Positions 43,168 to 53,070 of a stretch of 64,000 nt of DNA are shown in pieces. The first letter of the stretch is position 1, and every line of letters begins with the position of its first letter. Both the position numbers and the translations under genes were made by a program. The notes below the pieces were generated by a model that saw only the letters and a list, made by a program, of their open reading frames with translations, searched no databases and was not told the DNA's origin. This DNA comes from Bradyrhizobium niftali (GTDB lineage Bacteria > Pseudomonadota > Alphaproteobacteria > Rhizobiales > Xanthobacteraceae): NCBI RefSeq assembly GCF_004571025.1, contig NZ_SPQT01000038.1:1-64000 (forward strand), read 5' to 3'.

Positions 43168-44046
43168 TCACCCGCACGCCCAGTCGAACTTCATATCCTT
43201 GAAGTCGAGCTGCGCGTTGCCGGTGCCGAAATTGTAGCCGCCGAAATATTCCTCGAACTCGATGTAGAACGGGCTCATCTCCGGCACCGCCTGGCAGGGC
43301 CGCATGGTGCCGCCGAGATGGTTGTGAGCGTGGTCCTTGCCCCAATCGTGCAAGCGGTAATTCTCGGTGCTCGGGACGCCGCCGACAAAGTAGTAGTAGG
43401 ACTGATAATCGCTCGGCGGGTTGCGCGGGAAGTGCGGGTCCTGCGGGGCCTTGCCGGCGTTGGGATCGGTCGCGCGCGGCATCAAGGCGATCGCGAGGTT
43501 CTCCGCCAGATCGGCTCGCGGAGGGCCGGCGAACATCTTCTGCGCGAAGGGCGGGGCGGACTCGAAGAACGCGCTGGCGCCGCCGACATCGAGCCAGCGC
43601 GGCCGCTCCGCCGTCGCAAGCGCAAGCGGTGCCGGCGGCGTCGCGAACGCGCCCTCGTATTCGGCTGCGGTCAACAGCAGCGCGGCATATTCGTAATCGA
43701 GGATGTCGGTCATGCGCGAGAGCCGCGGATGCGCCGGCCGCGCCAGCACGGCATCGCGGATTTCGGGATCGTCAACCGCGCCGCCGTCATTGTGATCGGG
43801 CGGCGTCGCAAAGAACGACACCGCGACGATGTCCGCGCCATGCACGCGATAGTCCTCCGGGAGCAGAAGCGTGAAGCCGTGCATCAGCGGAAAACCGGTG
43901 ACGGGATCGAGCGGCCATTGCTCGCTGCTGATGCCCGGCGGCAGTCCATAGACCCAGCCGTGGTCGCGCGCGCGATCGGCGGGACGGTCCAGCATCTGCA
44001 AATCATAAGCACGCGAAGGCACGGCAAACGTCACGATCGTCTCCAT
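43168..44046 (-). CDS. conserved hypothetical protein, 292 residues
   Basis: I do not recognise this family. The protein has no signal peptide. It contains aromatic-rich segments (PPSDYQSYYYFVGGVPSTENY) and a C-terminus with EFEEYFGGYNFGTGNAQLDF and a final DWACG, which looks like a beta-rich binding domain. There is a His pair in WGKDHAHNHLGG that might bind metal. It converges exactly with the LTXXQ gene, with no base between the two stop codons. The opposite strand is open over this region but lacks coding features. Confidence 0.6.
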   Translation of the reverse strand: METIVTFAVPSRAYDLQMLDRPADRARDHGWVYGLPPGISSEQWPLDPVTGFPLMHGFTLLLPEDYRVHGADIVAVSFFATPPDHNDGGAVDDPEIRDAVLARPAHPRLSRMTDILDYEYAALLLTAAEYEGAFATPPAPLALATAERPRWLDVGGASAFFESAPPFAQKMFAGPPRADLAENLAIALMPRATDPNAGKAPQDPHFPRNPPSDYQSYYYFVGGVPSTENYRLHDWGKDHAHNHLGGTMRPCQAVPEMSPFYIEFEEYFGGYNFGTGNAQLDFKDMKFDWACG

Positions 44047-44220
44047 CCGAAGCCTGCCTCGCTGTCGAGGCGAAGGTTAGTCGCGGGGAGGGGGGATGTG
44101 GTTCGTGGGAGCGGTCCGCAAATTGGATGCAGGTATCATTCGCAACCGGCGCCTCAATTTCGCACTCGGCCGGGACGACCCGGGGGGAGATTTTGCCTTC
44201 CTCACGGATTGAGAAAGAAC

Positions 44221-46668
44221 TCACCCCCGCCTTCGCGCCGCCGCGGCATCCACCACGTTCTCCACTTCCTCGCGCCAGCTCAGGATCTCCATCGCCAGCA
44301 CGGGGTGATTGAAGCCCTTGAGCACGAGATCGTCGAGCGCGCGCGCATCGACCCAGGGCTCGACGATGCCGTAGACGCGGCGGCTGACCACGATCTGGTT
44401 GGCCTTGGCTTCGCCGCAGAGGCGGGAGGCGAGGTTGGTGACGCTGCCGATCGCGGCATATTCCAGCCGCTGTTCGAAGCCGACCTGGCCGAGCGTGGCA
44501 TAGCCGAGCGCGATGCCGATGCCGAAGCCGAGGCTGTGGCCGCGGTTGCGCCAGCGCTCGGTCAGCGGACCGATCGTGTCGCGCATCTCCACCGCCATCT
44601 TCACCGCGCGTTTCGTGTGGTCGTCGAACTGGATCGGCGCGTTGAACAGGATCATCACGCCGTCGCCGGAATATTTGTCGAGCGTGCCCTCGTATTTGAA
44701 GATCAGCTTGCCGAGCGCCGCGTGATATTCGCGGAGCACGTTCATCGCCTCTTCCGGCTCGGTCGCTTCTGTGAACGCCGTGAAGCCGCGCAGGTCGCAG
44801 AACACGACCGTTACCTCGCGGCGCTGGCTGGTGAGCAGCCCCTCGGGGCTGTCGGAGGAGGCGATCAACTGCGCGACCTGCGGTGCCAGGAACCGCTCGA
44901 GCTTGCGGATGCGCTCGATCTCGCCGAGCTGGGTCTTGACGCGCTCCTCCAGCGATTTGTTCCAGTCCTTGAGCTGCTCGGTCTGCACGCGCAGCTTGTC
45001 CGCCTGGGCGCGCACGGTCTCGTGCGCCGCCTCCAGCGCGTGGCTCTTGTGATCGACCTCGGTGAACAGGCGCGCATTGCGCATCGCCAGCACGGCCTGG
45101 TTGGCGAAGGTGCGCATCAGGCCGATGATGCTGCCGGCGAACTCGCCGCCGGCGCGGCGCAGCACCACCAGCGAGCCGAGCGTGCCCTGCTGGTCCACCA
45201 GCGGCACCACCAGCACCGAGCGGAAGCCGGCATCGATCGCGACGTCGCGCAGCGGCTGCTCGGCCGCGTGGTCGAGATCGGCTAGCGCGATCGGCTCACA
45301 GCTCGCCGCGGCATCGCTCAGGATGTTCTCGCCTTCGTCGATCGTGACGTGGGCGCCGTCGGCCGATTTGTCGATGCCGTTGGATTCGACCAGGTTGAAG
45401 CGGCGCCTCTCGGCATCGAAGCCGTAGATCAGCACCGCGTCGGCATGGGTGATCTCGATCGCGTGCGCGGCGATCGTCGGCAGCACCGCGTTGAGATCGA
45501 GCGATGAGGCGACCGCGCGGCCGACCTCTTCCAGCACCTTGAGCTCGTTGATCGACTGCGCGAGATCGCGGGTGCGCTCCTCGACCTTGGTCTCCAGGTT
45601 CGAATAGGTCTCCTGGATCTGGACGGCCATGCGGTTGAACTGGCCGGCAAGGTCTTCCAGCTCGTCGGAGGTGTGCACGTCGATGCGATGGCTGAAATCG
45701 CCTTCGCCGAGCTTGTGCGCACCGTCGCGCAGCGCCGTGATCGGAATGATCATGCGGCGGGCGAGCAGCGTGCCGGCGAGGATCGCGACCATCAGGCCCA
45801 TGCCGATCAAGAGCGCGATGCGCACCAGCTGGTCGCGGATCGGCGTCAAGGCCTGCGTGGTCGGCTGCTCGAACATCACGCTCCAGCCGAGTTTCGGCAC
45901 GGTGCTCGCGGCTGACAGCACCGAATGGCCGTTGAAGTCGGTGCCGGAGGTGTCGGGCTCGCGGCCGGGCGAAATCGCGGCAGCCACCTGCGGCAGCTTC
46001 GACAGGTCCTTGCCGACATCGGGGCCCTTCGCGGACGTTGCCAGCACGCGGCCGCGCGGATCGACCACATAGGCAAAGGCCGCCTTGCCGACCTGGGCGT
46101 CGGACAGCAATTCGGAGAGGAAGCTGAGATCGATCTCGGCCACCGTGACGCCGGCGTTGAAGCCGGAATGCGCCACCGAGATCGACATGAACGGGGTCCG
46201 GTCGGAGAACCAGGCCGGCGCGTAGCTGACGCCGCGGGCGACGGTGTCGGTGAAGCGCATGTCGCGGGAGAGATCGGCGTTGCCGCCGGTCGTGGTCGAC
46301 TGGCGCGAGACGCGCAGCACCTCGCGGCCGTCGCCGTTGAGCTGGAACAGCTGGTTGACGACCGCGACCTGGTGCAGGAGCTGGGCGTAGTCGGCGCGGC
46401 GCTTCTCGAGGGTGTCCTGGCTCGCGCGGGTCACCCAGCTGATCTGGCGCTCGAGCTCGGAGATCGACTGTTCCATGCGCCGGGCAACGGCCTGGGCCTT
46501 GTCCTCCAGCCCGTCGGCCAGCTGCGTCTTGGTGGCGCGATAGGAGATCCAGGTCTCCATCGCGCCGTTGACCGCGAGGACGAACACGACGAGGCCGACG
46601 AGGGAGACGACGTATTTGGCGAACAAGCCCTCGCGCAGAAACCGTGTCTTGTCGTTCGCTCCCGCCAT
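44221..46668 (-). CDS. membrane class III adenylate/guanylate cyclase with HAMP and GAF
   Basis: The product has 815 residues. Two membrane helices (about 15-37 and 283-305) flank a periplasmic Cache-like sensor. HAMP (about 305-360) and GAF (about 385-540) domains and a coiled coil precede the class III cyclase domain (about 612-800). Metal-binding Asp residues are in VFCDLRGFTAF and KYSGDGVM. The substrate-adenine Lys is in TLDKYSGD, and EYAAIGSVTNLASRL carries the transition-state Asn and Arg. These residues suggest an active adenylate cyclase. A GAGAGGA site precedes the ATG. The CRP-type gene lies 2.6 kb away, so a shared cAMP circuit is plausible. Confidence 0.89.
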   Translation of the reverse strand: MAGANDKTRFLREGLFAKYVVSLVGLVVFVLAVNGAMETWISYRATKTQLADGLEDKAQAVARRMEQSISELERQISWVTRASQDTLEKRRADYAQLLHQVAVVNQLFQLNGDGREVLRVSRQSTTTGGNADLSRDMRFTDTVARGVSYAPAWFSDRTPFMSISVAHSGFNAGVTVAEIDLSFLSELLSDAQVGKAAFAYVVDPRGRVLATSAKGPDVGKDLSKLPQVAAAISPGREPDTSGTDFNGHSVLSAASTVPKLGWSVMFEQPTTQALTPIRDQLVRIALLIGMGLMVAILAGTLLARRMIIPITALRDGAHKLGEGDFSHRIDVHTSDELEDLAGQFNRMAVQIQETYSNLETKVEERTRDLAQSINELKVLEEVGRAVASSLDLNAVLPTIAAHAIEITHADAVLIYGFDAERRRFNLVESNGIDKSADGAHVTIDEGENILSDAAASCEPIALADLDHAAEQPLRDVAIDAGFRSVLVVPLVDQQGTLGSLVVLRRAGGEFAGSIIGLMRTFANQAVLAMRNARLFTEVDHKSHALEAAHETVRAQADKLRVQTEQLKDWNKSLEERVKTQLGEIERIRKLERFLAPQVAQLIASSDSPEGLLTSQRREVTVVFCDLRGFTAFTEATEPEEAMNVLREYHAALGKLIFKYEGTLDKYSGDGVMILFNAPIQFDDHTKRAVKMAVEMRDTIGPLTERWRNRGHSLGFGIGIALGYATLGQVGFEQRLEYAAIGSVTNLASRLCGEAKANQIVVSRRVYGIVEPWVDARALDDLVLKGFNHPVLAMEILSWREEVENVVDAAAARRRG

Positions 46669-46915
46669 CCGGATCCTCTCGCGCCGCCATCGACGCCGGC
46701 GCTACGGCCCGTACGGGCCCCGCCGCCCTTCTATCACAATTTGGGCCAAGGGACGTGCGGGGACCGGTCGACCGGCCAGCGTGGTTACCCGCTGCGGACG
46801 CCGGGTCGGGCCGAAAGGGTGGTGAATTGCCGCAGCCTCCTCCGTTCGGAGGAAGCAGGCAATGGCGAAGCCGAGGTAAGGGATCGGCGTGAAGTCCAGT
46901 CCGTTGGTCCGCCAA

Positions 46916-49000
46916 TCATCGATTAAAGAGCTGCCGCAGCACGTCATTCATCGGCTGGCTGTCCTGCTGCGCCATCGGCGGCGCGTCCGGGGCCGGGGGC
47001 GCCGGCGAGGCCTGCGGTGCCGGTGTGGATGGCGTTGCGGGCAGGCCGCGGCTGCGGCCGGTGCCAGTAGCAGTCCCAGCGCCAGTGCCAGTGCCAGTGC
47101 CGGTTGCAGCTCCGCTGGAAAGCCCCTGCTGGATCAGATTGCCGATCGCCTCGCCCAGCGGGCCGCCGAGCAGATTGTTCTGCCCCGGCTGCTGGGTTTG
47201 CGGATTGGCGTTGCCGCCCGCATTGCCGCCACCCGGCGCGGTCGTGCCGCCGAGACCGAGGCTGCCGAGGATATTGCCGAGCCCGGCGCCGTCAGGCCCG
47301 AACAGGCCCTTGCCCATCTCGCGCAGCTTGGCATAGGCGGCGTCCGGATTGTCGAGCATGCCGGCCATGTCAGGGTAGATCCGCGGTTGCGACCAGCTGC
47401 CCTGGATCATCACGGGGATGCCGAAGCCGACCGGCTCGGAGGCGCGACCCTGGCCTTCGGTGGTCATCACCAGTTTCGGCTCGACGCGAAAGCCCATCAT
47501 CTTGGTGTCGAGCGCGATCGTGCCCGCGCCGGTCACGCGCACCAGCGGCCCGATCAGATTGAGATCGGTCGTCACCGCCTGTCCCTTGTCGATGCGGAAG
47601 GAGGCCGAGAGCTGCGACAAATCCGTGCTCTGGTCCTGGCTGGGGTTCTGGTTCTCTTGCCAGCCGGACAGCGTGCCCGATGTCAGCGAGCGGATCATCT
47701 GCGCGACGTTGATGCCGCGGATGGCGCCGTCCTGGAAATTGACGAAGGCCGTGCCCTGCATGTTCGCCATCAAGGCGCGCTGGCTGGTGCCGGCGCTGCG
47801 CAATGCGAGCTTGGCTTGCAGCTTGCCGTCGATGCGGTCGAATTCGGCAAGGCCCTGGAGCAGCGGCAGCGCGCGCACGCCGACGAGGTCGGAATGCATG
47901 GCAAAGCTCGGCGCGCCGCTGGTCGCATCCAGGATCACCTCGCCGGAGACCTGACCGCCATAGGCGCCGAGATTGGCGGTGCCGGCCTTCAGCACGCCGC
48001 CGGCGAGCTTTGCATCGAGCGCCAGCGGCGCAAGACGCGCATCGCCGATCACGGCATCGTTCGCGGAGATCCTGATTTGCGCATCGACATAGTTGAGGCC
48101 GGACACGTCGATCGGCGCATTGCTCCAGGGCTGCCCGGACGCGCCGTCCGGCGATTTCGCCAGCGGAATCGCGAGCCGCTGGAAGTCGAGATCGACCTTG
48201 ACCAGGGGCTTGCTCGCGATGTCGACCGAGGCCCAGCCGTTGAACGTGCCGTCGCCGAGGGTGCCGTTCACGCCGTTGATCATCACGACATCGCCGCTCA
48301 GCCGCATCTCGGCGTGACCTGCGAGCCGGGACTTCAGCACATCAGGCATGTCGATGGCGAAATCCACCGGGATCGTCGGCCGGTCGGCTGGCGGCGCCGG
48401 CGTCGTCGCCTTGATGTCGAATCTGGTCGGGTGCTCGCCGACGCGCGCGGTGCCGGTGATGTTGACCTTGCGGTCGCGATCAACGATCGCGTCGGCGTTG
48501 ATGGCGCTGATGCGGCCCTCGACGCGATCGCGCACGCGCGCGAATGCGACCTCGCCGTCGGTGATCTTGACGCGGTCGATGGTCGCGCCATCCGTGTCGA
48601 GCGCGAGCGGCTTCGACGCGGCACCGGGGTTGGGCAGGCGCTCACGCAGCAGCGGCTGGTAGAGCACGGGACGGGTGACGACGAGCTCGCTGATCTTCGG
48701 GCGGCCCGACCAGACGCTCGCGAGCGACATGTCGGCCTGCAAGCTGTCGACCGTGAGGCGCGTGATGCCGCTGCGGTCCTTCGGATCCTGAAGCGTGAGA
48801 TCGTTCAAGGTGACGTTCAGCGTCGGCCACAGGCTGATCCTGGTGGTGCCGTCGATCGACAGGCGATAGCCTGTCGCGCTCTCGACCCGCGACGCAATCG
48901 TCGAGGTCAGGAAGCCCGATGGGATCCCGACCACGAGGAGAACCGCGATCACGATGATGATAGCGGCGACCGCGGCGCCGGCGAATTTCACTGCTCTCAT
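46916..49000 (-). CDS. AsmA-family protein
   Basis: The product has 694 residues. One N-terminal membrane helix (about 8-29) is followed by the AsmA N-terminal pattern ATGYRLSIDGTTRISLWPTLNVTLNDLTL. A long beta-rich part and the C-terminal AsmA motif (TFVNFQDG-like, seen as AFVNFQDGAIRGINVAQMI) come next. AsmA-like proteins bridge the inner and outer membranes and move phospholipids or affect outer-membrane assembly. The last 130 residues are low complexity: Gly/Asn/Gln-rich, then a Thr-Gly repeat, then Pro/Ala-rich. The gene is divergent from the CRP-type gene and precedes the cyclase gene on the same strand by 247 bp. Confidence 0.88.
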   Translation of the reverse strand: MRAVKFAGAAVAAIIIVIAVLLVVGIPSGFLTSTIASRVESATGYRLSIDGTTRISLWPTLNVTLNDLTLQDPKDRSGITRLTVDSLQADMSLASVWSGRPKISELVVTRPVLYQPLLRERLPNPGAASKPLALDTDGATIDRVKITDGEVAFARVRDRVEGRISAINADAIVDRDRKVNITGTARVGEHPTRFDIKATTPAPPADRPTIPVDFAIDMPDVLKSRLAGHAEMRLSGDVVMINGVNGTLGDGTFNGWASVDIASKPLVKVDLDFQRLAIPLAKSPDGASGQPWSNAPIDVSGLNYVDAQIRISANDAVIGDARLAPLALDAKLAGGVLKAGTANLGAYGGQVSGEVILDATSGAPSFAMHSDLVGVRALPLLQGLAEFDRIDGKLQAKLALRSAGTSQRALMANMQGTAFVNFQDGAIRGINVAQMIRSLTSGTLSGWQENQNPSQDQSTDLSQLSASFRIDKGQAVTTDLNLIGPLVRVTGAGTIALDTKMMGFRVEPKLVMTTEGQGRASEPVGFGIPVMIQGSWSQPRIYPDMAGMLDNPDAAYAKLREMGKGLFGPDGAGLGNILGSLGLGGTTAPGGGNAGGNANPQTQQPGQNNLLGGPLGEAIGNLIQQGLSSGAATGTGTGTGAGTATGTGRSRGLPATPSTPAPQASPAPPAPDAPPMAQQDSQPMNDVLRQLFNR
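47059..47108. repeat. hexameric CCAGTG-type repeat inside the AsmA gene
   Basis: About eight imperfect 6-bp units of the form CCAGTG/CCAGCG encode an alternating Gly-Thr/Gly-Ala run. The unit length is a multiple of three, so copy-number changes would keep the frame. It lies in the low-complexity C-terminal tail. Confidence 0.6.
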
Positions 49001-49128
49001 GTCGACTTTCCAACGACGGACGCACGGTGCCGAACCCGGCCGCTCACCCGCCCTATGTGCGTGAGTTTATCCCGGGACGGGAAGCCGCTCCAAGCGGTCA
49101 AAAATAGTCAGGGGGTGCTGCAAAGTTA

Positions 49129-49144
49129 TGTGACTTATGACACA
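49129..49144. promoter_or_regulatory. CRP-type site upstream of the CRP-type gene, 9 of 10 bases
   Basis: TGTGA-CTTATG-ACACA matches TGTGA-N6-TCACA at nine of ten bases. It lies 93 bp before the start of the CRP-type gene (49237) and 129 bp from the divergent AsmA start. The spacing fits autoregulation, divergent control, or both. Confidence 0.55.
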
Positions 49145-49236
49145 CTTCTCCGGCGCGGTTTTACGCGATTCTGGAGGTTGATGGTTCCAGCCGATTTGCC
49201 GGCGAAATTGGCACGTAAATTCACAAGGAAGTTGAA

Positions 49237-49911
49237 ATGAGCAAGCAGGCCGAATTTGCGGTCATCCTGAAGATGAACCCGATGTTCGCCGATCTCGGCG
49301 CAGACGAGCTCCAGCGGCTGTCCAATCTCTGCCATACCCAGCATCTGGCGAACGGCGAGGTGCTGTTCCAGAAGGGCGATGCCGGGGACGGGCTGTTCGG
49401 CGTGCGCCGCGGCCAGGTCCGCATCGAGACCGGCGCCTCCGACGGCAGCCGGCTGACGCTGAATTTCATGGGGCCGGGCGACCTGTTCGGCGAGGTCGCG
49501 GTGCTGGACGGCCAGAACCGCACCGCGGACGCGACCGCGGGCGAAGCCAGCGAATTGTTCGTGCTGCGGCGGGAAGACTTTCTCGCCTTCCTCGAGCGCG
49601 AGCCGAAGGTCGCGATCAAGATCATCGCGCTGCTGTGCCAGCGCATCCGCTGGCAGAGCGAGCGCATGGAAGAGTCCATGTTGCAGCCGCTGCCGGTGCG
49701 GCTGGCGCGGCGGCTCTGCGCACTCGCCGCCGATTTCGGCTCGGAGGTGCACATCTCGCAGGAGCAGCTCGGCGTCTTCGTCGGCGCCGCCCGCGAGAGC
49801 GTCAACCGCCAGCTTCAGGCCTGGCGCAAGGACGCGATCCTGGATCTTCAGCGCGGCCGCATTTTGCTGAGGAACATGACCAAGCTGACGGCGATCGCGC
49901 GGAACGAGTAG
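49237..49911 (+). CDS. CRP-type cyclic-nucleotide-binding transcriptional regulator
   Basis: The product has 224 residues. The cNMP-binding barrel (about 15-120) has FGEVAVL (84-90) and the phosphate-binding R95-T96 pair (NRTADATA), as in cAMP-binding CRP proteins. A long dimer helix leads to a winged helix-turn-helix (about 150-220). The recognition helix reads VGAARESVNRQL with R186, E187 and R191, the same spacing as R180, E181 and R185 of E. coli CRP, which read TGTGA. It is thus CRP-like rather than FNR-like. No FNR-type cysteine set is present. Its own upstream region carries a matching site. Confidence 0.87.
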   Translation: MSKQAEFAVILKMNPMFADLGADELQRLSNLCHTQHLANGEVLFQKGDAGDGLFGVRRGQVRIETGASDGSRLTLNFMGPGDLFGEVAVLDGQNRTADATAGEASELFVLRREDFLAFLEREPKVAIKIIALLCQRIRWQSERMEESMLQPLPVRLARRLCALAADFGSEVHISQEQLGVFVGAARESVNRQLQAWRKDAILDLQRGRILLRNMTKLTAIARNE

Positions 49912-49926
49912 GGGCTCGCGCGACCC

Positions 49927-52900
49927 CTACTCCGCCGCCGGGTGCACGATGTTCTTCGGTGCCGGCTGTGCCGGCGAAGCTTCGTGATGACCGGGGACCT
50001 CCGCGTCCTCGCTGTGCACGATCAGCCGCTTGCCGAAGCGCCAGATCAGGGCGCCGAGATCGTCCATCACCATGAACATCGCGGGCACGAAGACCAGCGA
50101 CAGGATGGTCGAGAAGATCAGGCCGCCGATCACCGCGAGCGCCATCGGCGAGCGGAATTCGCCGCCGGCGCCGACCGCGAGTGCGCTCGGCATCATGCCG
50201 GCGGCCATCGCGATCGTGGTCATCACGATCGGGCGGGCGCGCTTCATGCCGGCGTCGATCATCGCTTCGTCGCGTCGCTTGCCGTCGCGGATCGCCTCGA
50301 TGGCGAACTCCACCAGCATGATCGCGTTCTTGGTGACGATGCCCATCAGCATCAGGATGCCGATCCACACCGGCGTGGTGAGCTGCTTGCCGGTGACGAG
50401 CAGGGCCGCGATGGCGCCGCCGATCGAGAGCGGCAGCGAGAACAGGATGGTGATCGGCTGGAGGAAGGTGCCGAACAGCAGCACCAGCACGGCATAGACC
50501 ATCATCAGGCCCGCGGTGATCGCGGTGGCGAAGCCGTCGGACAGCTCGTTCAGGCTTTCGGCGTCGCCGGAGGGTGAGACCTTCACGCCCTTCGGCAGGC
50601 TCTTCATCACCGGCAGCTCGTTGATCTTCTTGGTGGCATCGCCGAGCGCCGCGGAGCCGACGAGGTCGGCGGCAACGGTGGCCTGGCGGTCCCGGTCGTA
50701 GCGGTTGATGCTGGTCGGACCCTGGTCGAGCTTGACGTCGGCGATGACCGAGAGCGGCACGCCGCCCTTCTCGCCGTGCTCACCGAGCGGCACGCGCAAC
50801 TGCTCGAGCGTCTTCAGGTTGCCGCGCGCGGCGTCCTCGAGCTGCACGCGGATCGGCACCAGGCGGTCGCCGACGTCGAACTTGGCGAGCGCAGGGCCGA
50901 CGTCGCCGATGGTGGCGACGCGGATGGTCTGCGACAGGCTTTCCGTGGAGACACCGAGGCGCGCGGCGAGATCGGCGCGCGGCTCGATGCGCAGCTCGGG
51001 CCGCTCCAGCGTGGTTTCCGAAATCACGTTGGAGATGGTCGGGATCCGCTTCATCTGCGTCGCGAGCTCGCTGGCGACGTTGTTGACGATGTTGGCGTCG
51101 ACGCCGGTCACGACCAGCGAGATCGCGCGCAGGCCGTTTTCGTCGAGGAACCAGAAGCGGATGTCGGGAATGTTCTCCAGCTCCTGGCTGATCGAGAATT
51201 CCAGCTCGCGCTGGGTGATGTCGCGATCGCCCTTGGGCGTGTAGTTGATGATCAGGGCCGCGCGCCGGACTTCCTGGGTGCCCGGTGGAACGCGCCCGCC
51301 GTCGACGAAGATGCTCTTCACCTCGGGCCGCTTGCGCAGCCGCGCGACGATGTCCTCGGTGACCTTTTCGGTGTAGGCGAGCTGGGTGCCCGGCGGCAGC
51401 TCGAGGGCAAGCAGCGAGCGCGCGCTGTCCTGCGCCGGCAGGAAGCCCTGCGGCAGCAGCGTGATGCTCCAGATCGAGGCGGCGAAGATGCCGAAGCCGA
51501 TCAGCACCGTGATGAAATAGTGCTTCACCGACCAGGCCACGATCCGGTGATAGGACCGTAGCACGCGGCCGGGCGGCGGTTCCTCGTGATGGCCGTGTTT
51601 GAGGAAGTAGGCGGCCAGCACCGGCGTGACGAAGCGCGCCGCGAGCAGCGAGAAGAACACCTGCACCGAGACGGTGATGCCGAACTGCTTGAAGAACTGT
51701 CCGGCGATGCCCGACATGAAGCTCGCGGGGGCGAAGATCGCGATGATGGTGAGCGAGATCGCGATCACGGCGAGGCCGATCTCGTCGGCGGCTTCCAGCG
51801 CGGCGCGATAGGGCGATTTGCCCATGTTCATGTGCCGCACGATGTTCTCGATCTCGACGATGGCGTCGTCGACGAGAATACCTGTCGACAGCGTGATGGC
51901 GAGGAAGCTGACGAGGTTGAGCGAGAAGCCGAGGAGGTCCATCGCCCAGAAAGCCGGGAAGATCGACAGCGGCAGCGAGATCGCGGCGATGATGGTGGCG
52001 CGCAGATCGCGCAGGAACAGCAGCACGATGACGACGGCGAGAATGGCGCCTTCGAACAGGGTCGAGATCGCCGCTTCGTAATTGCCGTTGGTGTATTCGA
52101 CCGAGGTGTCGATCAGCTTGAGATCGACGTCGGGATAGGCGGCCTTGAGCGCGTCGATGCGCTTCTGCACGGCGTCGGCGACCTTCACGTCGCTGGCGCC
52201 CTTGGAGCGCTTGATGCCGAGCGCGACCACCGGCTCGCCGTTGAAGCGGGCGAAGGTGCGGCGGTCGGCGATGGTGTCGGTGACGGTGCCGAGATCGTCG
52301 AGCCGAACCTCGCCGCCGCCGAACAGCGGGACCATGGTGCCGGCGAGGTCGCTCAGCGTCTTGGCGCCGGCCAGGGTGCGGATCGCCTGGTCGTTCTTGC
52401 CGATCTCGGCGCGGCCGCCGGCGACGTCGACATTGGTGCCGCGCAGGCTCTGGCTGACATTGACGGCGGTCAGGCCCATCGCCTGAAGGCGGTCGGGATC
52501 GAGCGAGACCAGGATCTCGCGCTCGACACCGCCGATGCGCTCGACCTGGGCGACGCCGCGCACGCCCTGGAGCGCGCGCTTGACCACGTCGTCGACGAAA
52601 TAGGACAGCTGCTCCGGCGTCTTGCCGGGCGAGATCGCGGCATAGGTGACGATCGGCAGGCCGATCACGTCGACGCGCTGGATCAGCGGCTCGGTGACGT
52701 TCTGCGGCAGGTTGGAGCGAACGCGGGTCACCGCGTCCTTGACGTCGTTGAGCGCGCGGTCGGTATTGGTCTCCAGTGCGAACTGGATGGTGGTCAGCGA
52801 CAGGCCGTCGGTGATCGAGGAGGTGATGTGCCTGACGCCCTCGACGCCGGAGACCGCGTCTTCAATGGTCTTGGTGACCTGGGATTCGAGCTCGGCCGGC

Positions 52901-53070
52901 GCAGCACCGAACTGCGACACCGCGACCGAGATCACGGGAATGTCGGCCGAGGGCAGCCGCGTCACCGCGAGCTTGGCGAAGGAGGTCCAGCCGAGGATCA
53001 GGAGGATGATCGAAAAGACGACCGACGGCAGCGGATTCCGGATCGACCATGCCGAGATATTGAGAGCCAT
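49927..53070 (-). CDS. RND (HAE1-type) efflux permease
   Basis: The 1047-residue inner-membrane pump has the duplicated RND layout, with two large periplasmic loops and about twelve membrane helices. The proton-relay acidic pair is in STGILVDDAIVEIENIVRHM, and the second half has GIVTKNAIMLVEFA. It opens with MALNISAWSIRNPLPSVVF. It uses the proton gradient to expel toxic compounds and needs the adaptor encoded just upstream (ATGA overlap of start and stop). No outer-membrane channel gene is nearby. It converges with the CRP-type gene 15 bp away. Confidence 0.93.
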   Translation of the reverse strand: MALNISAWSIRNPLPSVVFSIILLILGWTSFAKLAVTRLPSADIPVISVAVSQFGAAPAELESQVTKTIEDAVSGVEGVRHITSSITDGLSLTTIQFALETNTDRALNDVKDAVTRVRSNLPQNVTEPLIQRVDVIGLPIVTYAAISPGKTPEQLSYFVDDVVKRALQGVRGVAQVERIGGVEREILVSLDPDRLQAMGLTAVNVSQSLRGTNVDVAGGRAEIGKNDQAIRTLAGAKTLSDLAGTMVPLFGGGEVRLDDLGTVTDTIADRRTFARFNGEPVVALGIKRSKGASDVKVADAVQKRIDALKAAYPDVDLKLIDTSVEYTNGNYEAAISTLFEGAILAVVIVLLFLRDLRATIIAAISLPLSIFPAFWAMDLLGFSLNLVSFLAITLSTGILVDDAIVEIENIVRHMNMGKSPYRAALEAADEIGLAVIAISLTIIAIFAPASFMSGIAGQFFKQFGITVSVQVFFSLLAARFVTPVLAAYFLKHGHHEEPPPGRVLRSYHRIVAWSVKHYFITVLIGFGIFAASIWSITLLPQGFLPAQDSARSLLALELPPGTQLAYTEKVTEDIVARLRKRPEVKSIFVDGGRVPPGTQEVRRAALIINYTPKGDRDITQRELEFSISQELENIPDIRFWFLDENGLRAISLVVTGVDANIVNNVASELATQMKRIPTISNVISETTLERPELRIEPRADLAARLGVSTESLSQTIRVATIGDVGPALAKFDVGDRLVPIRVQLEDAARGNLKTLEQLRVPLGEHGEKGGVPLSVIADVKLDQGPTSINRYDRDRQATVAADLVGSAALGDATKKINELPVMKSLPKGVKVSPSGDAESLNELSDGFATAITAGLMMVYAVLVLLFGTFLQPITILFSLPLSIGGAIAALLVTGKQLTTPVWIGILMLMGIVTKNAIMLVEFAIEAIRDGKRRDEAMIDAGMKRARPIVMTTIAMAAGMMPSALAVGAGGEFRSPMALAVIGGLIFSTILSLVFVPAMFMVMDDLGALIWRFGKRLIVHSEDAEVPGHHEASPAQPAPKNIVHPAAE

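Noticed and set aside
43318..45285. 655-codon plus-strand frame across the hypothetical and cyclase genes
   Set aside because: It runs antisense to an intact class III cyclase and has no motif.
46889..49240. 783-codon plus-strand frame opposite the AsmA gene
   Set aside because: The minus strand has the AsmA membrane helix and domain pattern; the other is a shadow with no signal.
49927..50577. Plus-strand frames opposite the RND permease
   Set aside because: The minus-strand pump is full-length with proton-relay residues; antisense frames are short pieces without motifs.
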